Both the position numbers and the translations under genes were made by a program. The notes beneath the pieces were generated by a model. That model did not search any database. It was not told the origin of the DNA and was given only the letters and a program-made list of their open reading frames with translations. DNA of 5,319 nucleotides, from contig CAMFLN010000303.1 in assembly GCA_945957305.1 (NCBI GenBank), positions 1-5,319 on the forward strand, read 5' to 3'. The stretch is from an uncultured Planctomycetaceae bacterium. GTDB lineage: Bacteria > Planctomycetota > Planctomycetia > Pirellulales > JACPPG01. Below are positions 1 through 5,319 of the stretch, piece after piece (the first letter of the stretch is position 1; the number at the start of each line of letters is the position of its first letter).

Positions 1-106
1 GCCCAATGACCGTGCTTCCCGCGGCGGCCACCGTGCTACCGGCGGCGGCCAAGAGCCCCGTCTTGAGAAAGTCGCGCCGCTCGAAGCCGTTTTCTGGACC
101 GCGCAT
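1..106 (-). CDS. Tat-exported protein, N-terminal fragment (product unknown)
   Basis: This is the 5' end of a minus-strand gene that runs off the left edge; 35 codons are visible, starting at the ATG whose complement is at 104-106. The leader has charged residues, then ERRDFLKTG (residues 9-17), which matches the twin-arginine consensus RRxFLK. A hydrophobic Ala/Gly/Val stretch (residues 18-34) follows. The protein is therefore predicted to be folded in the cytoplasm and exported by the Tat pathway. A CGGAGG ribosome binding site 8 bases upstream fixes the start. The hydrophobic region contains an exact tandem heptapeptide, AAAGSTV twice (residues 20-33). In planctomycetes such leaders are common on Gfo/Idh-type oxidoreductases, DUF1501 proteins and sugar-isomerase-like TIM barrels, but nothing visible chooses among these. 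It is divergent from the gene beginning at 393. Confidence 0.85.
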   Translation of the reverse strand, partial: MRGPENGFERRDFLKTGLLAAAGSTVAAAGSTVIG

Positions 107-114
107 GCTCAATA

Positions 115-120
115 CCTCCG
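115..120 (-). promoter_or_regulatory. Ribosome binding site of the Tat-leader gene
   Basis: On the minus strand this reads CGGAGG, a strong Shine-Dalgarno match, 8 bases before the ATG. It is the clearest ribosome binding site in the window and supports the start at 106. Confidence 0.75.
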
Positions 121-207
121 CACGTGAGAAACTACGACAACCAACCAGGTAATTCCCCTGCTGTCGCTGACGAGAATGTGAGCGAGAGGAAGAAGTGAAC
201 GCCCGCG

Positions 208-236
208 ATCATAGGATTTCCGAACTCGAATTGCCA
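208..236 (-). promoter_or_regulatory. Weak sigma70-like promoter candidate for the Tat-leader gene
   Basis: Read on the minus strand, TATGAT (complement of 208-213) matches the -10 consensus at five of six bases. It lies 17 bases downstream of TGGCAA (complement of 231-236), which matches the -35 consensus at only three of six. Transcription would begin near 201 and give a leader of about 95 bases. The spacing is ideal but the -35 is poor, and such matches occur by chance. Confidence 0.25.
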
Positions 237-302
237 CTTTTTTTCTGGACGCGGCCAGCGCTCGGTCGCGGGATAAACGTGCCGAGCTTCGATGTCGAAC
301 GC

Positions 303-332
303 TTGCAGCATGCCGTGCAGGCAGCTAATTAT
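303..332 (+). promoter_or_regulatory. Weak sigma70-like promoter candidate for the propeller/toroid gene
   Basis: TTGCAG (303-308) and AATTAT (327-332) are separated by 18 bases. They match the -35 at three of six and the -10 at four of six positions. The site is in one of the few AT-rich patches of the region and would place a transcript start near 339, about 54 bases before the ATG at 393. If real, it excludes the GTG at 195 as the start codon for that transcript. Confidence 0.2.
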
Positions 333-392
333 GAGGTGCCGACACGATCGGCCCCTGCCTCGAACTTCCCGCGCTTTCCGAAAGATCCGCCG

Positions 393-2042
393 ATGAATGC
401 CCTGCTCTGTTGCGTTGCGCTGCTGGCCGTCCACGACGAAAGCTATCCGAGCTGGGTCTCTGCACCAGCCGCCACAGAGTCGCTGCCGCCGTCGACGGGC
501 CAGCGACTTTCGCGCGAAGCGGCTGCCGCTTACGCGCAGCGGATGCCGACCACGCCCTTTGCCGAAATCACGGCAGGCATCCAGGCGCCCGACGGCGCCG
601 TGTGGCTCGCTTCCCCGCATGGCGTCATGTATTTGCCCAGCGGTGCGGCCCGCTGGCGTGTGTTCCATTCGCGCCGCTGGTTGCCCTCGGACGAAGTGCA
701 GGATCTGTCCCTGGCCCAGCCCAACGACCTCTGGGTAAAGACCGCCGCGGGCGTGGCACGATTGCACCAAGAACCCATGACACTCGACCGCAAGATGGCC
801 GCGATCAATGACCACATTCAGCGTTATCATCTGCGGCACGAGATGGTGAGCGAGATTTACCTGAAGGAATCAGGCAATCTGGCGGCCGGACACCAGACGC
901 ACACCAACGACAACGACGGTTTGTGGACCAGTCTGTACGTGGCTGCCGAGGCCTTTCGCTTTGGCGCAACTGGCGACCCCGCGGCCAAGAAGAACGCGCG
1001 CCGCGCTCTAGAATCGCTGATGTTTCTGGAACGGATCACGGGAATTCCCGGCTTTGTCGCCCGCAGCATTCTGCCGATCGATGACGACGCCTGGAAGCGC
1101 GAAGGAGAATGGCACCCGTCGGCCGATGGCAAGTGGCGCTGGAAGGGGGACACCTCGAGCGACGAGGTCGATGGTCATTACTTTGCGTACTCGATCTACT
1201 ACGACATTGCGGCCGACGAGGCGGAAAAGAAGGAAATCGCCGCTTACGTTGCGCGGATTACCGACCACATTATCGACCACGGCTATTACTATGTCGGCCC
1301 ATCCGGCAAGCCAACGACCTGGGGCGTCTGGGCTCCGGAAAAGCTGAATCATGACCTCAAGCGCATCGGAGACCGTGGCCTGAACTCGCTCGAAATCCTT
1401 TCGCATCTCAAGGTCGCCGATCACATCGTCGGTGGCAACCGCTATGCCGACGCGGCCAAGGAACTGATCGAAAAGCACAGCTATGCCACCAACACCGTGA
1501 TGCAGAAAATGACCTGGCCCATGGAGATGGTGAACCATAGCGACGACGAATTGGCGTTCACGGCCTACTATCCGCTCGTGATTTACGAGCGCGATCCGGA
1601 ATTACGCACCAAGTACATGACGAGCCTAAAACGCACCTGGCTGGTCGAGCGGCCCGAGCACAGCCCGTTTTTCAATTTCATTTACGCCGCCGGGCTGCAG
1701 GCCAACACCTGGACCGACGCGAGCAAGCGCCCCGACGCCGGGCTGGTCCCTCCGGAGGCGTATGACCTGGCCGAATGTCTGGAGTGGTTTCGCGAAGTGC
1801 CGCAAGACACCACGCACTGGACTGTGAAGAACAGCCATCGCCGCGATATTACGACGACCTTGACCAATCGCTTCAAGCGTGCGCGGGCTGATGTTGTGCT
1901 GCCGATCGCCGAGCGGCATGTGATGAAATGGAATGGCGATCCGTACGAGCTCGACCGCGGCGGCGACGGCCGCGCCCGGGACGACGGCACATTCATCCTC
2001 TTGCCGTACTGGATGGGGCGCTACCGGCGGCTGTTCGAGTGA
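393..2042 (+). CDS. Probable exported propeller-repeat / alpha-alpha-toroid protein, activity unknown
   Basis: 549 residues from the ATG at 393. Residues 3-13 (ALLCCVALLAV) form a short hydrophobic segment that could be a signal peptide, although positive charges are missing before it. Residues 59-84 (with APDGAVWLASPHGVMYL) and 102-126 (with NDLWVKTAAGVARL) are two copies of a repeat like the two-component-regulator propeller (Reg_prop) motif, joined by a segment with RRWLPSDEV. From about residue 130 to the end is a helical domain rich in aromatic and acidic residues, resembling the (alpha/alpha)6 toroid of six-hairpin glycosidases. Recognisable blocks are TNDNDGLWTSLYVAAEAFR (171-189), KGDTSSDEVDGHYFAY (251-266), WGVWAPEKLN (310-319), NSLEILSHLKVA (331-342), HSDDELAF (382-389), HSPFFNFIYA (423-432) and DGTFILLPYWMGRY (531-544). 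The Asp/Glu/His-rich blocks suggest a polar active-site or sugar-binding cleft, but I cannot name catalytic residues. From memory, the same propeller-plus-toroid order recurs in uncharacterised proteins. An in-frame GTG at 195, behind AGAGGA with a 4-base gap, would give 615 residues. I prefer 393 because the extension looks non-coding and would bury the hydrophobic segment. Confidence 0.8.
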   Translation: MNALLCCVALLAVHDESYPSWVSAPAATESLPPSTGQRLSREAAAAYAQRMPTTPFAEITAGIQAPDGAVWLASPHGVMYLPSGAARWRVFHSRRWLPSDEVQDLSLAQPNDLWVKTAAGVARLHQEPMTLDRKMAAINDHIQRYHLRHEMVSEIYLKESGNLAAGHQTHTNDNDGLWTSLYVAAEAFRFGATGDPAAKKNARRALESLMFLERITGIPGFVARSILPIDDDAWKREGEWHPSADGKWRWKGDTSSDEVDGHYFAYSIYYDIAADEAEKKEIAAYVARITDHIIDHGYYYVGPSGKPTTWGVWAPEKLNHDLKRIGDRGLNSLEILSHLKVADHIVGGNRYADAAKELIEKHSYATNTVMQKMTWPMEMVNHSDDELAFTAYYPLVIYERDPELRTKYMTSLKRTWLVERPEHSPFFNFIYAAGLQANTWTDASKRPDAGLVPPEAYDLAECLEWFREVPQDTTHWTVKNSHRRDITTTLTNRFKRARADVVLPIAERHVMKWNGDPYELDRGGDGRARDDGTFILLPYWMGRYRRLFE

Positions 2043-2093
2043 ACGGCGAACGGTCATCGCGACGGCGCCACCACGCGCGCGCTCACCTACCCG

Positions 2094-2121
2094 CCCGCGG
2101 CGGCCTGAAATCGCCGCGTGG
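2094..2121 (+). terminator. Possible terminator-like GC hairpin after the propeller/toroid gene
   Basis: CGCGGCG (2096-2102) pairs perfectly with CGCCGCG (2112-2118) around a 9-base loop, and two more C-G pairs form past a bulged T at 2119. It starts 51 bases after the stop codon at 2042. No uridine tract follows, so it is not a canonical intrinsic terminator. In DNA this GC-rich, seven-pair stems also arise by chance. Confidence 0.25.
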
Positions 2122-2226
2122 GTTGGCTTTCCGCCCGTCGGTACCTTACCATTGGGGCGCGCCGCTTGAGCCACGAATAGGCTTGAGAGATTCCTCAGCC
2201 AGCGCCCGTCCCATTCCAGTTCCCGC

Positions 2227-2234
2227 GAGAAAGG
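2227..2234 (+). promoter_or_regulatory. Ribosome binding site deciding the GTG start of the MFS gene
   Basis: GAGAAAGG lies 7 bases before the GTG at 2242. It supports this non-ATG start over the internal ATG at codon 29, which falls inside the first membrane helix. Confidence 0.5.
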
Positions 2235-2241
2235 TCGCTCC

Positions 2242-3558
2242 GTGCATCATCCCACGCCTCAAGAAGGTCGATCCGTCGGGGCCGCGCCGCCAGCCAGCGG
2301 CAGCTACAAGTGGTGGGTCGTGGCGATGCTGTGGTTCATCTGCTTTTTCAACTACGCCGATCGCGAGGTCATCTCGGTCACTTTCCCGCTGTTGAAAGAA
2401 GAATTTGCGTTCACCAAGACCCAACTGGGCTGGATCAAATCGTCGTTCATGATCGTCTATGCCCTTTCGGCCCCCTTCGCGGGACAGGTCGGCGACCGCG
2501 TCAGCCGCAAGCGGGTCATCCTGTCCGGGCTTTATGTGTGGAGCGCGATCACCGGCTTCACCGCCGCCTGTCGAAATTATTGGCACTTTATCTTCGTACG
2601 GGCTTCGGAAGGGTTGGGCGAGACGTTTTACTTTCCCGCCACCATGTCGTTGGTGAGCGACTATCACGGCAAGAGCACCCGCTCGCGCGCGATGGCTCTT
2701 CACCAGACGGGAGTGTACGCCGGCATCATCGGCGGTGGTGCGATCGGCGCTTGGATGGGAGAGCAGTACGGCTGGCGGACCCCATTCATTTTCTTGGGCG
2801 TGGCCGGCGTGTTGCTCGGCCTGGTGCTGGCAGCGTTTATCCGTGAGCCCGTGCGGCACGCGGCCGAACTGCTGGAAGGGGACACCGACGTGCCGCAAGC
2901 ACAGCCGCGGCCGGTCCCCATGGGCGAATTTCTGCGCTACTTGCTGTCGACGCCGACGGCGATCGCGTTATTGATCGTGTTTCCGAGCGCGAACTTTGTC
3001 GCTTGGGGCGTGCTGACCTGGATGCCCACCTATTTGCACGAAAATTTCGGCATGTCCGTCACGAAAGCCGGGATCGTCGGCACGTTTTACATCCAAATCG
3101 CCAGCATGTGCGGGGCGATTGCCGGAGGGTTTCTGGCCGATTTCTGGCGCAACTTTGCGCTAGGGGGCCGCGTGGCCACGCAAGCCGCGGGCCTGTTGAT
3201 TGGCGCCCCAGCCGTCTACTTCTGTGGGGTTGCCAATAGCGCCAACGCCCTGATCGTGGCCATGATCATTTTTGGCTTTTGCAAGGGAGTCTACGACTCA
3301 AACATCTGGGCCGCGATTTACGACGTCATTCCGGCGGCTCGCCGCAGTACAATCGTCGGCGTGGCCAACTTTGTCGGATGGATGGCTGGCGCCGGCGGCC
3401 CGGTGCTCGTCGGCAGCGCGGTGGACTCGGGGCGCATGACGCTGGGCGCCGCGATTGCCATGATGGGGACGATTTACATCGTGATCGGCGCAGTGACGTT
3501 GCTGTGCGCACTGTTCCTGACCCCCCGAGACGTCCGCCGTGCCGCTCGCGTAGAATAA
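2242..3558 (+). CDS. Major facilitator superfamily transporter
   Basis: 438 residues, a normal MFS length, encoding an inner-membrane secondary transporter. After a 20-residue Pro/Gly-rich cytoplasmic tail, twelve hydrophobic segments can be picked out near 23-40, 61-81, 91-110, 113-135, 155-175, 180-200, 240-262, 276-300, 310-332, 335-352, 370-392 and 402-428. A hydrophilic central loop (201-230) separates the two six-helix halves. The MFS signature loop between helices 2 and 3 is GQVGDRVSRKRVI (81-93), matching the Gx3D(R/K)xGRR/K-type motif A with Ser in place of the third-position Gly. Helix 1 ends with NYADRE (37-42), and helix 4 carries ASEGLGETFYFPA (121-133). This pattern resembles spinster-like and anion:cation symporter members (sugar phosphates, hexuronates, organic anions), but the substrate cannot be read from sequence. 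The GTG start is chosen because it has a ribosome binding site and because the next ATG would cut helix 1. It starts 199 bases after the propeller/toroid gene and ends 81 bases before the amidotransferase gene. Confidence 0.93.
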   Translation: MHHPTPQEGRSVGAAPPASGSYKWWVVAMLWFICFFNYADREVISVTFPLLKEEFAFTKTQLGWIKSSFMIVYALSAPFAGQVGDRVSRKRVILSGLYVWSAITGFTAACRNYWHFIFVRASEGLGETFYFPATMSLVSDYHGKSTRSRAMALHQTGVYAGIIGGGAIGAWMGEQYGWRTPFIFLGVAGVLLGLVLAAFIREPVRHAAELLEGDTDVPQAQPRPVPMGEFLRYLLSTPTAIALLIVFPSANFVAWGVLTWMPTYLHENFGMSVTKAGIVGTFYIQIASMCGAIAGGFLADFWRNFALGGRVATQAAGLLIGAPAVYFCGVANSANALIVAMIIFGFCKGVYDSNIWAAIYDVIPAARRSTIVGVANFVGWMAGAGGPVLVGSAVDSGRMTLGAAIAMMGTIYIVIGAVTLLCALFLTPRDVRRAARVE

Positions 3559-3564
3559 TGGGCC

Positions 3565-3593
3565 AAGTTTGCGGTCGCGCGGGCCGTCAACTT
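3565..3593 (+). terminator. Hairpin directly after the MFS stop codon
   Basis: AAGTTTGCGG (3565-3574) pairs with CCGTCAACTT (3584-3593): eight Watson-Crick pairs, one G-U wobble and one T-C mismatch, with a 9-base loop. It begins 6 bases after the TAA at 3556-3558. The following bases are pyrimidine-rich (CACTTCT) but not a true T tract. It could be a weak or Rho-assisted terminator, or a 3'-end stabilising stem, between the MFS and amidotransferase genes. Confidence 0.35.
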
Positions 3594-3620
3594 CACTTCT
3601 GGAACTTGCCAACGATTCCC

Positions 3621-3629
3621 AAGGAAAGG
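3621..3629 (+). promoter_or_regulatory. Ribosome binding site of the amidotransferase gene
   Basis: AAGGAAAGG lies 10 bases before the ATG at 3640. A second purine block, GGCGGA (3633-3638), is too close to act alone. The start itself is certain because the family requires Cys immediately after the initiator Met. Confidence 0.45.
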
Positions 3630-3639
3630 TCAGGCGGAT

Positions 3640-5319
3640 ATGTGCGGCATTGTGGCCATGTTCTCGCGCAGCGGGCCGGTGTCGGTCGAGGCCCTGCACC
3701 GTGGCATGCAGACCCTGCATCACCGGGGGCCCGATGGTCAGCGTCACTGGGTTGCCCCGCATGGTCGCGTCGCGCTCGGGCATACGCGGCTGAGCATTAT
3801 CGACCTGGTGACCGGCGACCAGCCGATCGCCAACGAAGACGGGCGGCTGCACATCGTCGTCAACGGCGAGTTCTACGACTTCGAACGCATTCAACGCGAG
3901 CTGACCTCGCGCGGGCACAAGCTGCGCACCCATTCGGATAGCGAAATCGCCCTGCATTTGTACGAAGACTACGGCACGCACGCGCTGCAAGAACTGCGGG
4001 GCGAGTTTGCCATCGTCCTGTGGGACGAGGCCAACGGCACGCTGATGGCCGTGCGCGACCGTTTCGGCGTCAAACCGTTGTATTACGCGCAGGTCGGCGA
4101 CACCTTGTATCTGGCGTCCGAGGCCAAGGCCCTGTTCGCCGCCGGGGTGCCGGCGCGCTGGGACCATGAATCGTTTTTCCAGATCTCGCACGTCTACTTC
4201 GACCAGGATCGGTCGCTCTTCGAGGGGGTTCGGCAGGTTCCGCCCGGCTGTTACCTGTTGGCCACGCAACACCACACGCAAGTCGTCCGCTACTGGGACT
4301 TCGACTACCCTCGCGCGGACGAGCCGCGGCCGGTGCTCCGCGACGAAGAACACATCGAACGCATGCGCAGCGTGCTGGACGAAGCCGTGCGGATTCGACT
4401 GCGGGCCGACGTGCCGGTCGGCTGTTACCTGAGCGGTGGGTTGGATAGCTGCACACTGCTGGGCGTGGCGGCAAAGCATCGCTCCGACCCGATCGAAGCG
4501 TTCACGCTCTGCTTCGACGTCGATTCTTACAACGAAGAGTTCGTGGCCCAGGAGATGGCCGAGCACGCGCACGCCAATTTCCATCCACTGCCGATCAAGC
4601 AGACGCAACTGGCCGACAATTTCTCGGATGCGATCTGGCACAGCGAAACGCTCACTGCCAATCCGCACGGCGTGGCCAAGTTCCTGTTGAGCCAGATGGT
4701 GCGCGACCACGGCTTCAAAGTCGTGCTCACCGGCGAGGGCTCGGACGAAATCCTCGGCGGGTACGCCCATTTTCGCCGCGACATGCTGCTCTATAACTCG
4801 GCCGGCCAGGACCCGCAGGAAGTGCAGCGTTTGCTGGCCGAACTGGCCGACAGCAACGAAGTGTCGCGCGGCGTGCTGCTACCTAGCGGCGAACCGCTGC
4901 CCATGGAGAGCGTGCGCCGCACGCTGGGTTTTGTGCCGTCGTGGCTCGAAGTGCGCTCGTCGAACGCCGTGCGCTATCGCCGCCTGTTGCGCCCCGAGTT
5001 CCTGGCCGAGTTTGCCGACCGAGACCCGTTCCGCGTGTTCCTCAATCGCTTCGACGTGCGCGGACAGCTGTCTGGCCGCGACCCAGTGAACCAGTCGCTG
5101 TACCTGTGGACCAAGACCATGCTGGCCAACTACCTGCTGAATATGCTGGGAGACCGCATGGAGATGGCACACTCGATCGAGGGGCGCGTGCCATTCTTGG
5201 ATCACAAGGTGGTCGAACTTGTGCGCGACCTGCCGGTGTCGATGAAGATCCGCGGCATGACCGAAAAGTACGTGCTGCGCGAAGCGGCGAAACCGTATAT
5301 CACCGACACGATCTACCGC
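3640..5319 (+). CDS. Asparagine synthase (glutamine-hydrolysing) family amidotransferase, 3' end missing
   Basis: 560 codons are open to the window edge with no stop reached. Family members of this longer type are usually somewhat over 600 residues, so the C-terminus is missing. The enzyme hydrolyses glutamine in an N-terminal Ntn domain and passes ammonia to a C-terminal ATP-pyrophosphatase domain that adenylates a carboxylate, classically aspartate. Glutaminase features: MCGIVAMF with nucleophile Cys2, HHRGPDG (27-33), GHTRLSIIDL with Arg50, NGEFYD with Asn75 and Glu77, and SDSE with Asp100. Synthetase features: PP-loop SGGLDS (265-270), GEGSDEILGGY (365-375), EGRVPFLDHK (514-523) and Lys543 in TEKYVLRE, which aligns by motif with the catalytic lysine of E. 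coli AsnB. All key residues are present, so both half-reactions should work. About 100 residues lie between GEGSDE and the helical segment before EGRVPFLD, longer than I recall for E. coli AsnB. This segment and the CYLSGGLDSC form of the PP-loop resemble amidotransferases of specialised metabolism or cell-surface glycan modification, so free asparagine need not be the product. Confidence 0.93.
   Translation, partial: MCGIVAMFSRSGPVSVEALHRGMQTLHHRGPDGQRHWVAPHGRVALGHTRLSIIDLVTGDQPIANEDGRLHIVVNGEFYDFERIQRELTSRGHKLRTHSDSEIALHLYEDYGTHALQELRGEFAIVLWDEANGTLMAVRDRFGVKPLYYAQVGDTLYLASEAKALFAAGVPARWDHESFFQISHVYFDQDRSLFEGVRQVPPGCYLLATQHHTQVVRYWDFDYPRADEPRPVLRDEEHIERMRSVLDEAVRIRLRADVPVGCYLSGGLDSCTLLGVAAKHRSDPIEAFTLCFDVDSYNEEFVAQEMAEHAHANFHPLPIKQTQLADNFSDAIWHSETLTANPHGVAKFLLSQMVRDHGFKVVLTGEGSDEILGGYAHFRRDMLLYNSAGQDPQEVQRLLAELADSNEVSRGVLLPSGEPLPMESVRRTLGFVPSWLEVRSSNAVRYRRLLRPEFLAEFADRDPFRVFLNRFDVRGQLSGRDPVNQSLYLWTKTMLANYLLNMLGDRMEMAHSIEGRVPFLDHKVVELVRDLPVSMKIRGMTEKYVLREAAKPYITDTIYR

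Larger units (their letters stand above)
107..392. other. Divergent intergenic region
   Basis: These 286 bases separate two divergent genes. The stretch contains the ribosome binding site of the minus-strand gene at 115-120, a weak minus-strand promoter candidate at 208-236 and a weak plus-strand candidate at 303-332. It is open in the frame of the downstream gene from a GTG at 195, so part of it could be an N-terminal extension of that gene. The translation of 195-392 (66 residues) shows no leader, domain or composition typical of a protein start, so I treat it as non-coding. A T-rich run at 238-244 has no stem beside it. I see no operator-like palindrome or RNA gene. Confidence 0.5.
2043..2241. 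other. Intergenic gap with hairpins before the MFS gene
   Basis: 199 bases without a supported gene. Besides the GC-rich hairpin at 2094-2121 there is a smaller one at 2180-2200: GGCT and GAG pair with CTC and AGCC around a bulged T, with loop AGATTC. The 7-base word GCTTGAG occurs at 2164-2170 and 2181-2187. A weak promoter match (TTGGCT at 2123-2128, TACCAT at 2147-2152, spacer 18, four of six matches each) could drive the MFS gene. None of these is strong alone, but together with the length of the gap they make separate transcription of the MFS gene plausible. Confidence 0.35.

Noticed and set aside
90..250. Direct repeat of TTTTCTGGAC at 90-99 and 241-250
   Set aside because: Only 10 bases, one copy lies inside the Tat leader coding sequence, and the flanks do not match; it does not suggest an attachment site or operator pair.
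754..768. TGGCACGATTGCA, resembling a sigma54 promoter
   Set aside because: The GG and GC elements are 7 bases apart instead of the required 10, and the site is inside a coding region.
132..839. 235-codon minus-strand frame opposite the intergenic region and the propeller repeats
   Set aside because: Arg/Gly-rich translation without recognisable motifs, antisense to a well-supported gene; no ribosome binding site was evident.
1928..2395. 155-codon plus-strand frame bridging the gap before the MFS gene
   Set aside because: It overlaps the end of one supported gene and the start of another in a different frame, and its translation is Arg/Pro-rich with no motif.
2146..2898. 250-codon minus-strand frame opposite the start of the MFS gene
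   Set aside because: Antisense to clear membrane helices and MFS motif A; its composition is that of a codon-bias shadow.
3298..4770. 490-codon open frame on the minus strand, opposite the MFS 3' end and the amidotransferase gene
   Set aside because: It lies antisense to an amidotransferase with every family motif intact and spans an intergenic gap. Its translation is rich in His/Arg/Val/Gly with no domain, as expected from the reverse shadow of GC-rich codons.

Overview
The window is GC-rich bacterial chromosomal DNA. It most resembles a planctomycete, probably of the Pirellulales type. This is an inference from three things: a twin-arginine leader of the form ERRDFLKTG, a secreted propeller/alpha-alpha-toroid protein of a kind I associate with planctomycete genomes, and high-GC codon use with weak or variable Shine-Dalgarno sites. 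I see no rRNA, tRNA, CRISPR array, insertion sequence or phage gene.

Layout. (1) At 1-106, minus strand, is the first 35 codons of a gene with a textbook Tat signal; its mature product lies outside the window. (2) 107-392 is a divergent intergenic region with weak promoter-like elements facing both ways. (3) 393-2042, plus strand, encodes a probably exported protein with two short beta-propeller-type repeats followed by a long helical domain resembling an (alpha/alpha)6 toroid. Its biochemical activity is unknown. (4) 2043-2241 is a gap with GC-rich hairpins and a weak promoter candidate. (5) 2242-3558 encodes a 12-helix MFS transporter starting at GTG. (6) 3559-3639 is a short gap with a hairpin just after the MFS stop codon. 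(7) 3640 to the window end encodes a glutamine-hydrolysing asparagine synthase-type amidotransferase, open at 560 codons with no stop reached.

The three plus-strand genes are co-directional, but spacings of 199 and 81 bases, each with a hairpin, do not prove one operon. A cautious reading is an exported carbohydrate-type protein beside a small-molecule or organic-anion transporter and an ATP-dependent amidotransferase. Nothing in the sequence fixes a shared substrate, so joint function is conjecture. I found no convincing new defence or mobile system. The most interesting items are the two-blade propeller/toroid protein, the divergent amidotransferase, and a codon-level tandem duplication inside the Tat leader.
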